Of a DNA stretch of 64,000 bases, positions 27,442-37,164 are shown piece after piece. How positions within the stretch are numbered: position 1 is the first letter of the stretch; each line of letters opens with the position of its first letter. Origin of the DNA: SIG714 sp964638675 (GTDB lineage Bacteria > Bacillota > Clostridia > Oscillospirales > CAG-272); contig CAZXAU010000010.1 in the NCBI GenBank assembly GCA_964638675.1, positions 1-64,000 on the forward strand. Direction: 5' to 3'. The translations under genes were made by a program, and so were the position numbers. The notes below the pieces were generated by a model. The model had not been told where the DNA came from. It saw nothing but the letters and a program-made list of their open reading frames with translations, and searched no databases.

Positions 27442-28137
27442 ATGATAAAAGCTGTGTTTATTGACATTGACAATACAATTCTGAGTTTTGATGACTACGT
27501 TAAAACGGCAATGAGAGAAGGGTTTGAAAAATTCTCTGTAGCCGAATATACCGACGATATGTTCGATACTTTTACAAGGGTAAACAACAGTCTGTGGCAG
27601 GCACTTGAAAGAAAAGAGCTTAGCTTCACCGAGCTAAAAGAAAGACGCTGGAATGATATTTTTTCATCGCTCGGCATAAATTATGACGGGCAGAAATTTG
27701 AAGATTTCTTCAGAGAAAGCATATACAGCAGTGCAATAGAAATTCCCGGGGCGTTCGACCTCGTGCATTATCTGTCCGAAAAATACATACTGTGTGCGGC
27801 AAGCAACGGACCGTATGAACAACAAAAGCATAGACTCGCTATTGCCGGGATCATCGATTGCTTTGACCATATCTTCATATCTGAAGATATCGGAGCATCA
27901 AAGCCTGACAAAAAATTTTTCTCGGCAACCTTTGAAAGGCTGAACAGATCAGCAAATGAAAGAATAGAGCCCTGCGATTGCGTAATGATAGGCGACTCAC
28001 TCACATCCGACATGGAAGGAGGAATTGCATACGGAATGAAAACAGTTTTCTTCAATCTTCATTCAAAAGATACTTCGGGAATAAAGGGAATAGATCATTC
28101 AGTAAATAAGCTCGAAGATATCAAAAAAATACTCTGA
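27442..28137 (+). CDS. HAD superfamily hydrolase (YjjG-like phosphatase)
   Basis: 231 residues. HAD motif I is FIDIDNTIL (Asp nucleophile and second Asp), motif II is CAASNG, motif III Lys is in GASKPDKKFF and motif IV is MIGDSLTSDMEGG. A helical cap lies between motifs I and II. The closest recognisable group is the YjjG-type 5'-nucleotidase, but the substrate is not determinable. AAAGGAAA precedes the ATG. It is downstream of the tRNA terminator and convergent with the acetyltransferase gene, with 5 bp between stop codons. Confidence 0.88.
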   Translation: MIKAVFIDIDNTILSFDDYVKTAMREGFEKFSVAEYTDDMFDTFTRVNNSLWQALERKELSFTELKERRWNDIFSSLGINYDGQKFEDFFRESIYSSAIEIPGAFDLVHYLSEKYILCAASNGPYEQQKHRLAIAGIIDCFDHIFISEDIGASKPDKKFFSATFERLNRSANERIEPCDCVMIGDSLTSDMEGGIAYGMKTVFFNLHSKDTSGIKGIDHSVNKLEDIKKIL

Positions 28138-28142
28138 CAGAA

Positions 28143-28667
28143 TTATTTTTTCTTTTGCCATTCTTCCCTGCTGATCGAACAGATGTTGTAACAGATCCCG
28201 CGCATTTGTTCACAGGATTCGAGCATCATACCGTTCTTTAATGCCACACGGTATGATGCAACATTTTTCTCATTCATTATAGAGTACAGTTTATTGAAAG
28301 GTGTATTCAGAAACGCCCATTCTTTGCATGCGGCAGCCGCCTTGGTGGCAATTCCCTTTCCCCAATACTCTGGCTTAAGGTGATATCCTATCTCGGGAAC
28401 GAATTTGTTTCCGGCAATCTGTATTGATATTCCGCAATCGCCTATATATTGACCGTTCTCTTTCAGAATAACCGCCCAAAGACCGAATCCGAAATCCGAA
28501 TAAGACTGAATACACCAATCTATCCAATGGCGGACACCGTCGTCATCATACGGTTTTGCAAAATATTTCATTACATCTGGATCGCTTATTATCTTCCTGA
28601 GCTCATAAAAATCGTTATGTGTATATTCACGAAAGATAAGCTCCTGTGTTTCGTTTATTATATTCAT
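28143..28667 (-). CDS. GNAT family N-acetyltransferase (RimJ/RimL-like)
   Basis: About 174 residues from the ATG at 28665-28667 (MNIINETQELIFREY); an upstream in-frame ATG at 28691 overlaps the AGGAGA motif and is less likely. The fold is that of the ribosomal-protein-alanine-acetyltransferase-like GNATs: IGDCGISI, EIGYHLKPEYWGKGIATKAA with the acetyl-CoA loop (Q/RxxGxG variant YWGKGIA), and ENVASYRVALKNGM in family-like form (NxxSxxxxxKxGF). The substrate is unknown. Confidence 0.85.
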   Translation of the reverse strand: MNIINETQELIFREYTHNDFYELRKIISDPDVMKYFAKPYDDDGVRHWIDWCIQSYSDFGFGLWAVILKENGQYIGDCGISIQIAGNKFVPEIGYHLKPEYWGKGIATKAAAACKEWAFLNTPFNKLYSIMNEKNVASYRVALKNGMMLESCEQMRGICYNICSISREEWQKKK

Positions 28668-28737
28668 AGTTAAAATAAAATTCTCCTGCATAAGTAATAC
28701 AGAAACTTCACTGCAACTGTATTTCGTCTGTATTATG

Positions 28738-28771
28738 ACAACACCCGGACTGAGCCCGGGTGTTGTTTTTT
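28738..28771 (+). terminator. Terminator hairpin, T-run on the plus strand
   Basis: ACAACACCCGG/CCGGGTGTTGT stem (28738-28766) followed by TTTTT on the plus strand only. It lies past the HExxH lipoprotein gene on the minus strand, where no T-run follows, and antisense-downstream of the HAD gene. Confidence 0.65.
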
Positions 28772-28789
28772 ATAGTAATTGTATAAATA

Positions 28790-30343
28790 TTACTTTTCTT
28801 CTGTTTCGGGAGTTTCGGCAGGCTTTTTGAAAGCAATCTCCATAACTTCCATTTCCCTGGGGTTGTTCTCGTAAAGCGATGCTTCTATATCAACGCCAGG
28901 CTTATCCGAGAATTCGGAAAGTTTTGCGAGGAAGAGCTCAAATCTTGCCCATGTCTGATCGCCTGAGGGAACATTTTTTGCTTCCTTGCTCTGATACCAG
29001 TGGAATGTCTTATAAAGTGCATCCCAACCCACTTCTTCGCTCTGGAAATATTCGACAAGAATTTCTGCAAATCTGTAAATGCTGTATCCGCTCTTGTCGG
29101 GTGTATTCGGATTATACGACATTTTTCCGCCGGAAAGTCCTTTGAATCCGGCACTTCCTATATCATCATGGAAGCACTTATTCTGAGGATATTCAGCAGG
29201 GGCAGCATATCCGTTTTCAGTATGTGTGACAAGGTAAGCAGCTTTAAGGTCTGCCTGACATTCCGATTCAAATGTCCAGCCTCTGTTCCAGTCAAACATA
29301 TGACCCATTTCATGAAGTACCATGAAGTTATAGTCATCACGTCCCATTATTTCTGAACGGTACTGCATCTTGCTCAGGTCCGAATAGAACCATTCACCAG
29401 GTCCGCAGTTGACATAAACATTGTTATTGTTTCCGACTACTCCTGCCATGACGCCCTGATAATTATAGGCGTGTACGAAAATGATATTATAAGGTCTGAA
29501 TGCAGTAAGATCTACGTATGTATCATATACATACTGTGTACGGTCAGCGTATGCCTGAAGTGTTTCTTCGGTAGGAACAAATTTCTTGGGGAACTTACCT
29601 TCTACACTGTATGAATCATAGTTCTTTGCTTCATAAACGTCAATCGGTAATCTTACAACAACATTACCCTTTTCGCTTACAAACTCCTTGAAAAGAACAT
29701 TTTCTTCATTTGACACTTTTTCAAATACAAATTTGCCTTCACCTGTCGTTCCTGCTTCCTCAAGACTTGCAAGAATAAAGCTTCCGTCCTTCCAACTAAG
29801 GCAGGTACTCTTCTTCAGACGGGGAATAATTGTAAATGTTCCGTCGTCATTCTTAACTAATCTCCATATTGCATCGTTGTTGCTTGTAAGTCCGGATTCC
29901 TTGCTTATTATGGGATCGCCCGGGTTGATCTTCTTGACGCCGAGAGATTTTACAACCTCAACATTGTCATATATAACTTTGGTGTCGTTGTGCTTTTTCT
30001 GCTCGATTCCGAACAAGGAGATCCTGTAGAACTGCTCATTTGAATTTGAGACCCATTCAACGGATACATAATCATATATTCCTTCGGAATCAAGGTTTCC
30101 CCTTCTATCGGATTTAACCACAGTGCCGCTCTTTACATGCTTTAAGCGGTATGTTCCGGGTTTGACAGGAGTTTCAAAGCTTTCCAGCGGATCCGTCTCT
30201 GTCTTTTTGCTTTCAGTTGAAGCGGTCTCGCTTCCTGTTGTCTGCGGAGTCTGTGTCGCTTCCTCTGTTTCGTCTGCTTTCTGGCATCCGACAAAAGGAA
30301 TCATCATGGCAACTACAAGAAGCAGTGCAATAATTTTTTTCAT
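28790..30343 (-). CDS. Lipoprotein zinc metallopeptidase (HExxH) with N-terminal trefoil-like domain
   Basis: 517 residues. The signal peptide ends in a lipobox (MMIPFVGC), so the protein is lipid-anchored on the outside. An acidic/Thr linker leads to a domain of about 150 residues (RLKHVKSGTVV, IWRLVKNDDGTFTI, TCLSWKDGSFIL) that resembles a ricin-type beta-trefoil. The C-terminal half contains LHEMGHMFDWNRGW followed by ESECQAD, a gluzincin-type HExxH...E site, closest in outline to M60/enhancin-like mucin-active peptidases. AAGGAG precedes the ATG. It is 46 bp downstream of the GH127 gene and probably co-transcribed. The M60 assignment is inference. Confidence 0.75.
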   Translation of the reverse strand: MKKIIALLLVVAMMIPFVGCQKADETEEATQTPQTTGSETASTESKKTETDPLESFETPVKPGTYRLKHVKSGTVVKSDRRGNLDSEGIYDYVSVEWVSNSNEQFYRISLFGIEQKKHNDTKVIYDNVEVVKSLGVKKINPGDPIISKESGLTSNNDAIWRLVKNDDGTFTIIPRLKKSTCLSWKDGSFILASLEEAGTTGEGKFVFEKVSNEENVLFKEFVSEKGNVVVRLPIDVYEAKNYDSYSVEGKFPKKFVPTEETLQAYADRTQYVYDTYVDLTAFRPYNIIFVHAYNYQGVMAGVVGNNNNVYVNCGPGEWFYSDLSKMQYRSEIMGRDDYNFMVLHEMGHMFDWNRGWTFESECQADLKAAYLVTHTENGYAAPAEYPQNKCFHDDIGSAGFKGLSGGKMSYNPNTPDKSGYSIYRFAEILVEYFQSEEVGWDALYKTFHWYQSKEAKNVPSGDQTWARFELFLAKLSEFSDKPGVDIEASLYENNPREMEVMEIAFKKPAETPETEEK

Positions 30344-30389
30344 TGTTTTCTCCTTAAATTTATATTTATTTATTATTTTACAGAATAAT

Positions 30390-32330
30390 TCACTTGACTT
30401 CTTTGAATACTGTCAGACGAACCTTACCTGCGGCATAGGGAACGAGAGTGATCGTTTCAACATCACCTGTACCATGTTTTTCGATAAAGCTGTCTGTCGG
30501 GAGCTTCGGAGTAAATGTAAAATCGCCCTTCTTCTCTTCCCTCTTCCAGGGTCTTGTGTAAAGATTATATACCGGCTTTATAACATTATGGTGGTCCAGT
30601 TTCCAGTCCTTTATTTCCTTGACCTTTACATTGAATCTGATCGGTGCAGTATCTATGGTAAAGGGATGATCTGACATTTCGCGTCTGATAAACTCAATCG
30701 ATGAGCAATTCTGACCGGCAAGCAGTCCGTAATTCCACTTCTGATCGGGATATATATTGTATGCCGGGAATTCCTTCGACTGATTGCCCTCTTTTTCATC
30801 GATCTGTCTGTCACCTTTCATACCGTAAGTATAAACCAAGCATCCTTTTTCAAAATAAACGCCGCCGTGGTTTTCCTTTAAAACAAGCTCAGAAGGAAGC
30901 ACAAGCTTTATTGTATCGCCATCCGAAAATTCTCTGTCTATTACAGCAAAGCCCTTTACATTTTTGATTTCAGACTTTTCTCCGTTTATGTAGAGTTCGG
31001 GTGAAACAGCCCATGCCGGAATGCGGACATTGAATCTGAGCTTTCTGTTTTTCTTCATCGAGAAGGTATACGATATATCATCAGCAAAAGGATAATCTGT
31101 CGTCTGTTTTATAACGACCTTACCGCTGCCCGATCCGTGTGTATACTCGCTCGCACCGAAGAGAACCGAGAAGATCGAATTTCTGCCCTTTGTCATCCAC
31201 ATGGAAGCGCAGTAGTTCGGGAAAAATCTGTTGACATTTCCGGCACAGCACTCTGTTCCGGGATTAGGTCTGTATGACATCCATTTGTCTCCCTGAAGGA
31301 AGTCGCAATGGTTGGATGTTCTGTCAAGAACGAGCTGATTCGCTCCCGAGAGATACTGAAGTGCCTTGAAATTTTCTTCAACGGCACCGATACCGGCATT
31401 GAATACGCACTTCTCGATCTTATCGGCATACTCAGCCTTACCGGTCGCCATGAGTACATAATAAAGTGCCCATGTATAGTCGGTTACATCGCATGTTTCA
31501 TGTGCCTGATAATAATTATCGTCAAGGAGAAATTCGTTCGAACAGTGACATCCGTCAGGAAGCATCTGGAAACGATCGATCTTTTTATATGCCTTGACTA
31601 CAGGTGCGAGATATGCTTTCTTACCCGTGCAGATATAAAGAAGTGCACCGAGCTTTGAATATTCATTGTATGTAACACCGTGTGCATATGCCTTGGAATT
31701 TGACATCTGTGCCTTTACGCAGTTATCGTCGTTGCACTGTGCATTGTAATCGGCAAACGATTTCTCTGCAAGTTCAAGCAGACGCTCATCTCTGCATTCG
31801 AGATATACAAGAAGCATAATCTCGACATTTATAACATCTCTTCCTGTGCCGTATGTCTGGCTTCCGTCAAGATAGTGACGGCGGAGAGCCTCGATTATCG
31901 ACTTATCACCGGTTGCAGAATACTTGGCAAGAAGTGCACGGAAGAAAACAACGTGAGGCCAACGGTCCCAGCCTGTAGAATTCTTCAGAAGCTTCGGTCC
32001 GAGATATCCGTCGGGGTCGGAATTTTCAAGAGTGTAATCAAAGCTTTTTGCAACCTTTTTAAGGAGCTTTCTGTCTCTCATCAGCTCTGCAGCTCTCTCC
32101 ATACCGTCAACCATGTATCCCGTCTGTTCATATGCCCACCATCCGGGATTTTCATTGCTCTTTGTTGTGTCAACGTCGAATCTGTCCCATCCTACTCTGT
32201 CAAAGGGATATCCCGCAACCTCAAGATTACCTGTAAGGCCGCTTATCTGATCGCTTAAAAAAGCTCGGAGCCAGCCTTCGGGAGTAATCTTTCTTATGCC
32301 GACTCTTTCCATTTTTGAATAATTTTTCAT
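30390..32330 (-). CDS. Glycoside hydrolase family 127 (beta-L-arabinofuranosidase-like)
   Basis: 646 residues without a signal peptide, so cytosolic. The former DUF1680 fold is evident: an (alpha/alpha)6 barrel with TPEGWLRAFL, GYLGPKLL and, at the active site, GTECCAGNVNRFFPNY, which carries the clustered Cys residues that bind zinc and serve as nucleophile in GH127. The C-terminal part is beta-sandwich. Known members remove beta-L-arabinofuranose from plant glycans. The promoter is at 32388-32416, and the downstream lipoprotein peptidase may share the transcript. Confidence 0.85.
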   Translation of the reverse strand: MKNYSKMERVGIRKITPEGWLRAFLSDQISGLTGNLEVAGYPFDRVGWDRFDVDTTKSNENPGWWAYEQTGYMVDGMERAAELMRDRKLLKKVAKSFDYTLENSDPDGYLGPKLLKNSTGWDRWPHVVFFRALLAKYSATGDKSIIEALRRHYLDGSQTYGTGRDVINVEIMLLVYLECRDERLLELAEKSFADYNAQCNDDNCVKAQMSNSKAYAHGVTYNEYSKLGALLYICTGKKAYLAPVVKAYKKIDRFQMLPDGCHCSNEFLLDDNYYQAHETCDVTDYTWALYYVLMATGKAEYADKIEKCVFNAGIGAVEENFKALQYLSGANQLVLDRTSNHCDFLQGDKWMSYRPNPGTECCAGNVNRFFPNYCASMWMTKGRNSIFSVLFGASEYTHGSGSGKVVIKQTTDYPFADDISYTFSMKKNRKLRFNVRIPAWAVSPELYINGEKSEIKNVKGFAVIDREFSDGDTIKLVLPSELVLKENHGGVYFEKGCLVYTYGMKGDRQIDEKEGNQSKEFPAYNIYPDQKWNYGLLAGQNCSSIEFIRREMSDHPFTIDTAPIRFNVKVKEIKDWKLDHHNVIKPVYNLYTRPWKREEKKGDFTFTPKLPTDSFIEKHGTGDVETITLVPYAAGKVRLTVFKEVK

Positions 32331-32387
32331 AGAATTTCACCTGATTTAAATTGCTAAATCTTTTCCTATCAGAATATTTTCATGTTG

Positions 32388-32416
32388 AGTGTACCACAAA
32401 AATACACTGTTGTCAA
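32388..32416 (-). promoter_or_regulatory. Sigma-A promoter of the GH127 gene
   Basis: TTGACA (32411-32416), 17-bp spacer, TACACT (32388-32393) on the minus strand, about 57 bp before the start codon. It diverges from the promoter of the surface protein. Confidence 0.75.
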
Positions 32417-32467
32417 TAAAAAAAACAAAATATTGTTGAACGACATGTTAAAATATATTAAATAAGG

Positions 32468-32496
32468 TTGACAAATAAAAAAATAAGTGTTATTAT
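32468..32496 (+). promoter_or_regulatory. Sigma-A promoter of the large surface protein
   Basis: TTGACA (32468-32473), 17-bp spacer, TATTAT (32491-32496), about 95 bp before the ATG at 32592. Confidence 0.75.
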
Positions 32497-32591
32497 CTAT
32501 TTGGGTATTTGTATTTACTCTCTGTCACAACAGCAATTGCCTGCCGAAAAATACCCGATAAAATAACGATAGTTCAACGAAAGGTGTCAGT

Positions 32592-35500
32592 ATGCCGGAA
32601 AATACCAAAAAAAGCGATAAGCCGGAAAATAACAATGCCGTAAAGAACGATCAGGTCAGGAAACGTAAGCCCTCTGCTGAAAACAAAAGACAAGCAGCAG
32701 TGCAAACTGATCGCATCGAATTGAAAGCTCCCGGGGGTAAACATATAAAAGCAAGTCATAACGGGTATGGGCGGTCGTCACATACGGTGGCAAAAAACAA
32801 GAAAAAAAAGATGTCGACATCATCTTTGGTTCTTATTACAGCCCTGGTCGTCATATCACTGGCAATCGTAGCAATGGCAATATATTATATCGTCAATACA
32901 TCCGGAACACCGTCAGGCGTACTCTACAGCTATACCTGCGAGGCAGGCGAGCATGTTTCAGCTTCGGTATACGCTCTGTCATCCGAGCACACTGCCAGAT
33001 TCCCCGATGATCTTGACATTGATTCACTCACACATAAAGTCGGTAATCACAAAATTTCGGTTATTATAGACGAGATAACATATGATGTGACCCTGACCGT
33101 CAAGGATACGAAAGCTCCGACCGGAAAAGCCCACAATCTTGTATGCATGCTTGGTTCCTCAATCAAAGCAGGCGAAATGGTAAGTGATATCGATGATGAA
33201 ACACAGGTCAGTATCTCCTTTAAAAATCCTCCGAACCTTTCGGTTGAGGGACGGCAGAGTGTAAGAATAAAACTTACAGATGAGGGTGGAAACACAACAT
33301 ATATCGACGATTGCTTTGTTTTCGTTGCGAGCAGTATGAAGGTCAAATCATGGGAAATGGGAACACCATTCCCCTCCCCCACCGATCTGTGCAACGGAAA
33401 AGCGGATATCATATTCCAAAACGTGAACGATCTTGCCGATATAAAAGTTCCCGGAACATACAGCATTCCGATGAGAATTACAGTGTCGGGCGTGTCGGAC
33501 ACATATTATCTGCCGCTTGCATTTGTCGATACAATTGCCCCAAAGGTTACGGTAAAAGAAGGTAATGTATACGATATCTCCGATCCGTTCCCTGCTGCTT
33601 CAAACTGGATATCAGCGTGCGATGATGCGACAGATGTGAAATTCTACTACGCTTACGATTACTCAATTACATCAGCTGATGTTTATTATCTTGATATTAT
33701 AGCCGAAGACGCCGCAGGAAACAAGACGCCGGTAAGAGTAAAAATCACGGCACTTGACGGAAAAGTTGATAATTTTGCGCCGATCATCAACGTTAAAAAC
33801 GAGATCATTATAAATGTCGGAAGTGAGCTTGTACTTGAAAACTACGTAACAATATACGATGATAAGGACGGAGACATTCCCCTCAGTGACAGTGAGAGGG
33901 TTAAGATAGAATATCCTGCCGATCTCAATCTCTATCTTCCCGGAGAATATACGATAATTATAACTGCAACCGATTCGAGCAACAGATCGTCTGTCACTCC
34001 GGTAACAGTCAAGGTCGTACACAAAGATATATCAAAAGAAACATCGGATGCACTTGCAGATGAGATCATTTCGTCAGTTATAAAACTGAATATGACGACT
34101 GAGCAGAAGATTCAGGCGATATTTGACCGTATCGCAAGAAATGAAAACATGGACTTCACCGGAAAATCGGATAAGAGCAATGAAGTATGGCGTGAATTCT
34201 ACAGCGGATTCACACTTTCTTACGGAGATTCATATACTACTGCCTGCATGATGAAAACACTTCTCGATAAGCTTGGAATCGACAGCATAATCATCCACAA
34301 CCTCACTTCAACAACCTATTGGACTCTTGTTGATTACGGTGACGGCTGGTATCATGTCGATCCATTTCTGCACAGTTCACCCTGGCTGGTTGACGGTTCA
34401 TACAAGGACACGTTAAAGCTTACAGATCTTCAGATGTCCCAGTTCAATGAATTCAACAACGAAGCACATCCGGGAAGCAACAGTTATCTCTTCAATAGCT
34501 CCATCTATCCTGCAACCCCGATATATTCCGAAGAAACCGGAGAGTTTATATATCTTCCCTACAGAGTTATCTATCTGTGTACCGACGGAGGATATATCGA
34601 AGGTGAGACCGATCAGAAGGTCAGCCATATGCAAAACTGCTCAACTGTAATTGCACAGCCTCGTTCGGGTTACAGATTTGTTTCATGGAGCGACGGTGTA
34701 ACAACTCCAGAAAGGACCGACATCATCAAATCGAATCTGACTGTGACTGCTCAGTTTGTTGAATCGCAAGGACTGTTTAAAACATATGTACTGACATATG
34801 AGGCTGGATCAGGTGGAAAAATAAGCGGCGAAGCCTTCCAGACAGTCGATGCCGGATATTACGGAAGCGAAATAGTCGCAATTGCTGACAACGGTTATAA
34901 GTTTATCGGCTGGAGTGATGGCATAATGACACCGGCAAGAAAAGACCTTGCAAAGAAGGATATGACCTATACCGCAAACTTCGCTCCTCTTTCCGGAAAT
35001 ATATATACACTTGAATACAGAGTAACAGACGGCGGACATATAGAAGGTGAAAACTTCCAGGTACTCGATCTCGGAAAGGGCGGCACTTCGGTCACAGCTG
35101 TTCCGGATGAAGGATATGTGTTCAACATGTGGAGCGACGGACTGATGACCCCGACAAGAAAAGATCCTTACGGAAGCGATCTTACAGTAACGGCACGCTT
35201 TGTAAAGGAAGATTCTGAGCTTCTCGAATTGCAATATAAAGCACAGGAAGGCGGAACGATCGAGGGTCTGTCCTACCAGAGGATCGAAAGCGGCAGTTAC
35301 GGAGATACGGTAAGAGCTGTTGCGTCAAGAGGATATTATTTCGTTGCATGGAGTGACGGACTTGCCGAGGTCGAAAGACGTGACCTTCCGAGCGAAAGCA
35401 AAGAGATCTCCGCTATCTTCGCAAAGCTTAATGAATACAGAATTCTGTACATGATTTCGGGAAATGGCGGATATATTAACGGAGATTCAACGCAATACAT

Positions 35501-36302
35501 TTATGACGGAGAGTCTACAAGTGAAGTTACCGCTGTTCCGCTCTTCGGATTCATCTTCAAAGGATGGAGTGACGGAGTAGAATCCGCAACAAGAAGCGAT
35601 TGCCCAACAAATGATTTTGAAGTAACAGCAATATTTGAAGAGCTTCCGAAATACACTATCACATATAAGGCAACACAGGGCGGCTCAATAAGCGGAAAGA
35701 CAACGCAGACTGTATACACCGAAAACAAAGGCTCATCTGTCAAAGCTGTACCGGCATCCGGATACAAATTCGTGTCATGGAGTGACGGTGAGACATCATC
35801 CGAAAGATCAGACCTTGTGACAGATGAAGATATCACATTAACGGCGATTTTTGAAAAACTGAATGTATATACAGCAAACTACTCAGCCGGCGAACACGGA
35901 AAAGTAAGCGGCACACTTAAACAGACGGCTTATGAAGGCGGAACGTTTAAGACCGTAACGGCAATTGCAGATGACGGCTTTGAATTTGCATCATGGAGCG
36001 ACGGAGTCACAACGGCCGAGAGAACAGATGAGGCAAACAGCGATATAAACGTTGAAGCGATATTCGTTGCTAAAAAGGTATGTACTCTTTATTACAGTGC
36101 TTCCACAGGCGGAAAGATCATCGGAAAGAGCACGCAGAACATTCTGATAGGAAACTCTTCAGAGGAGGTTACTGCGGTGGCAGAAGAGGGATATGTATTC
36201 GCAAGATGGAGCGACGGAGTCACAACACCGACAAGAAGCGATGTTGCAAAGCAGGACACAGTTTTCTATGTAGCTATTTTTGAGCTCGCTGAGACAAAGT
36301 AA
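32592..36302 (+). CDS. Membrane-anchored surface protein: Ig-like, degenerate transglutaminase-like and eight InlB-type repeats
   Basis: 1236 residues. A Lys-rich cytosolic N-terminus of about 75 residues and one membrane span (78-100) display the rest outside. Several Ig-like segments (VTLTVKDTKAPT, LPLAFVDTIAPK, KVDNFAPII) come first. Around 520-610 is a transglutaminase/protease-like domain: GDSYTTACMMKTLLDKLGI aligns to the GxCxxYAxL helix, but Ser replaces the catalytic Cys, TTYW replaces HAW, and only the Asp of WYHVDPF remains. From about 660 to the end are eight repeats of roughly 70 residues of the Flg_new/InlB B-repeat kind (GYxFxxWSDG...RxDxxxxxxTAxF). There is no sortase motif. 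The gene is monocistronic with its own promoter and terminator. Confidence 0.85.
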   Translation: MPENTKKSDKPENNNAVKNDQVRKRKPSAENKRQAAVQTDRIELKAPGGKHIKASHNGYGRSSHTVAKNKKKKMSTSSLVLITALVVISLAIVAMAIYYIVNTSGTPSGVLYSYTCEAGEHVSASVYALSSEHTARFPDDLDIDSLTHKVGNHKISVIIDEITYDVTLTVKDTKAPTGKAHNLVCMLGSSIKAGEMVSDIDDETQVSISFKNPPNLSVEGRQSVRIKLTDEGGNTTYIDDCFVFVASSMKVKSWEMGTPFPSPTDLCNGKADIIFQNVNDLADIKVPGTYSIPMRITVSGVSDTYYLPLAFVDTIAPKVTVKEGNVYDISDPFPAASNWISACDDATDVKFYYAYDYSITSADVYYLDIIAEDAAGNKTPVRVKITALDGKVDNFAPIINVKNEIIINVGSELVLENYVTIYDDKDGDIPLSDSERVKIEYPADLNLYLPGEYTIIITATDSSNRSSVTPVTVKVVHKDISKETSDALADEIISSVIKLNMTTEQKIQAIFDRIARNENMDFTGKSDKSNEVWREFYSGFTLSYGDSYTTACMMKTLLDKLGIDSIIIHNLTSTTYWTLVDYGDGWYHVDPFLHSSPWLVDGSYKDTLKLTDLQMSQFNEFNNEAHPGSNSYLFNSSIYPATPIYSEETGEFIYLPYRVIYLCTDGGYIEGETDQKVSHMQNCSTVIAQPRSGYRFVSWSDGVTTPERTDIIKSNLTVTAQFVESQGLFKTYVLTYEAGSGGKISGEAFQTVDAGYYGSEIVAIADNGYKFIGWSDGIMTPARKDLAKKDMTYTANFAPLSGNIYTLEYRVTDGGHIEGENFQVLDLGKGGTSVTAVPDEGYVFNMWSDGLMTPTRKDPYGSDLTVTARFVKEDSELLELQYKAQEGGTIEGLSYQRIESGSYGDTVRAVASRGYYFVAWSDGLAEVERRDLPSESKEISAIFAKLNEYRILYMISGNGGYINGDSTQYIYDGESTSEVTAVPLFGFIFKGWSDGVESATRSDCPTNDFEVTAIFEELPKYTITYKATQGGSISGKTTQTVYTENKGSSVKAVPASGYKFVSWSDGETSSERSDLVTDEDITLTAIFEKLNVYTANYSAGEHGKVSGTLKQTAYEGGTFKTVTAIADDGFEFASWSDGVTTAERTDEANSDINVEAIFVAKKVCTLYYSASTGGKIIGKSTQNILIGNSSEEVTAVAEEGYVFARWSDGVTTPTRSDVAKQDTVFYVAIFELAETK

Positions 36303-36320
36303 ATTCTATTTAAAAATAAA

Positions 36321-36363
36321 AAAAGGACTTCCCCAACGAAAGAATTGTCGGAAGTCCTTTTTT
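36321..36363. terminator. Bidirectional terminator between the surface protein and nrdR
   Basis: AAAAGGACTTCC/GGAAGTCCTTTT with a 17-nt loop and T/A-runs on both sides, serving the convergent plus and minus genes. Confidence 0.88.
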
Positions 36364-36417
36364 AAATATTACCTGAGATAATTCTCAATTATACAAAGAG
36401 CAAAACGGTATGTGAAC

Positions 36418-36882
36418 TCATTCGTTTGTTTTATCGCCTTTGAGCAGGCTGTTGATCTCACTGAGAAATGTTTCTACATCCTTAAACTCACGATATACCG
36501 AAGCAAATCTGACATAGGACACTTCATCGATACGGCGGAGTCTTTCCATTACCATAATTCCTATATCATCGGTTGTAACCTCATTGGACATACTGTTTGA
36601 AAGCTCATTTTCAATTTCATTTGCAATATTTATAATATCATCCTTTGAAACAGGACGTTTGTAGCAGGATTTCATCAGACCGGAGATGATCTTATTTTTG
36701 TCAAACAATTCTGTGGTTTTCCCCTTTTTTATGACAATTATAGGCTCGGTTTGTATGGTTTCATATGTAGTGAATCTCTTTGAACATGAAAGACACTCAC
36801 GGCGGCGGCGTATCGTCGAGTTTTCACTCGGTCTTGAATCAATGACTTTGCTTTCACTGTATCCGCAGTTTGGACACTTCAT
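36418..36882 (-). CDS. nrdR: Transcriptional repressor NrdR
   Basis: 154 residues, full length. An N-terminal zinc ribbon (MKCPNCGYSESKVIDSR, then CLSCSKRFTTYE) is followed by an ATP-cone domain (VIKKGKTTELFDKNKI). NrdR senses nucleotides and represses ribonucleotide reductase genes in most bacteria. AAGGAG lies upstream of the ATG. It is a single-gene unit whose likely promoter is at 37007-37035. Confidence 0.97.
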   Translation of the reverse strand: MKCPNCGYSESKVIDSRPSENSTIRRRRECLSCSKRFTTYETIQTEPIIVIKKGKTTELFDKNKIISGLMKSCYKRPVSKDDIINIANEIENELSNSMSNEVTTDDIGIMVMERLRRIDEVSYVRFASVYREFKDVETFLSEINSLLKGDKTNE

Positions 36883-37006
36883 AATTGTATTATTCTCCTT
36901 TTTCTCTGTAATGCATTTATAAAGAATCTGAATACCTGATCAATAACTTACGGGTATTAATTCAAATATGACATGTATTCCAGCATGTCAAAGCAATCTC
37001 TTCTTA

Positions 37007-37035
37007 ATTATAACACAAATTTCCGGCTCAGTAAA
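37007..37035 (-). promoter_or_regulatory. Likely promoter of nrdR
   Basis: TTTACT (37030-37035), 17-bp spacer, TATAAT (37007-37012) on the minus strand, giving an untranslated leader of about 120 nt. Confidence 0.55.
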
Positions 37036-37164
37036 TAGAAGAATAAAAAAACCTCATTATATTTTTAAATATTTTTAAAAAAACGCATAAATAAGAAATG
37101 CAGTGATACATAATCCTTTAGAAACAGTTGAATCCGAATACTTATACAATATGGAGGAAAAGCA

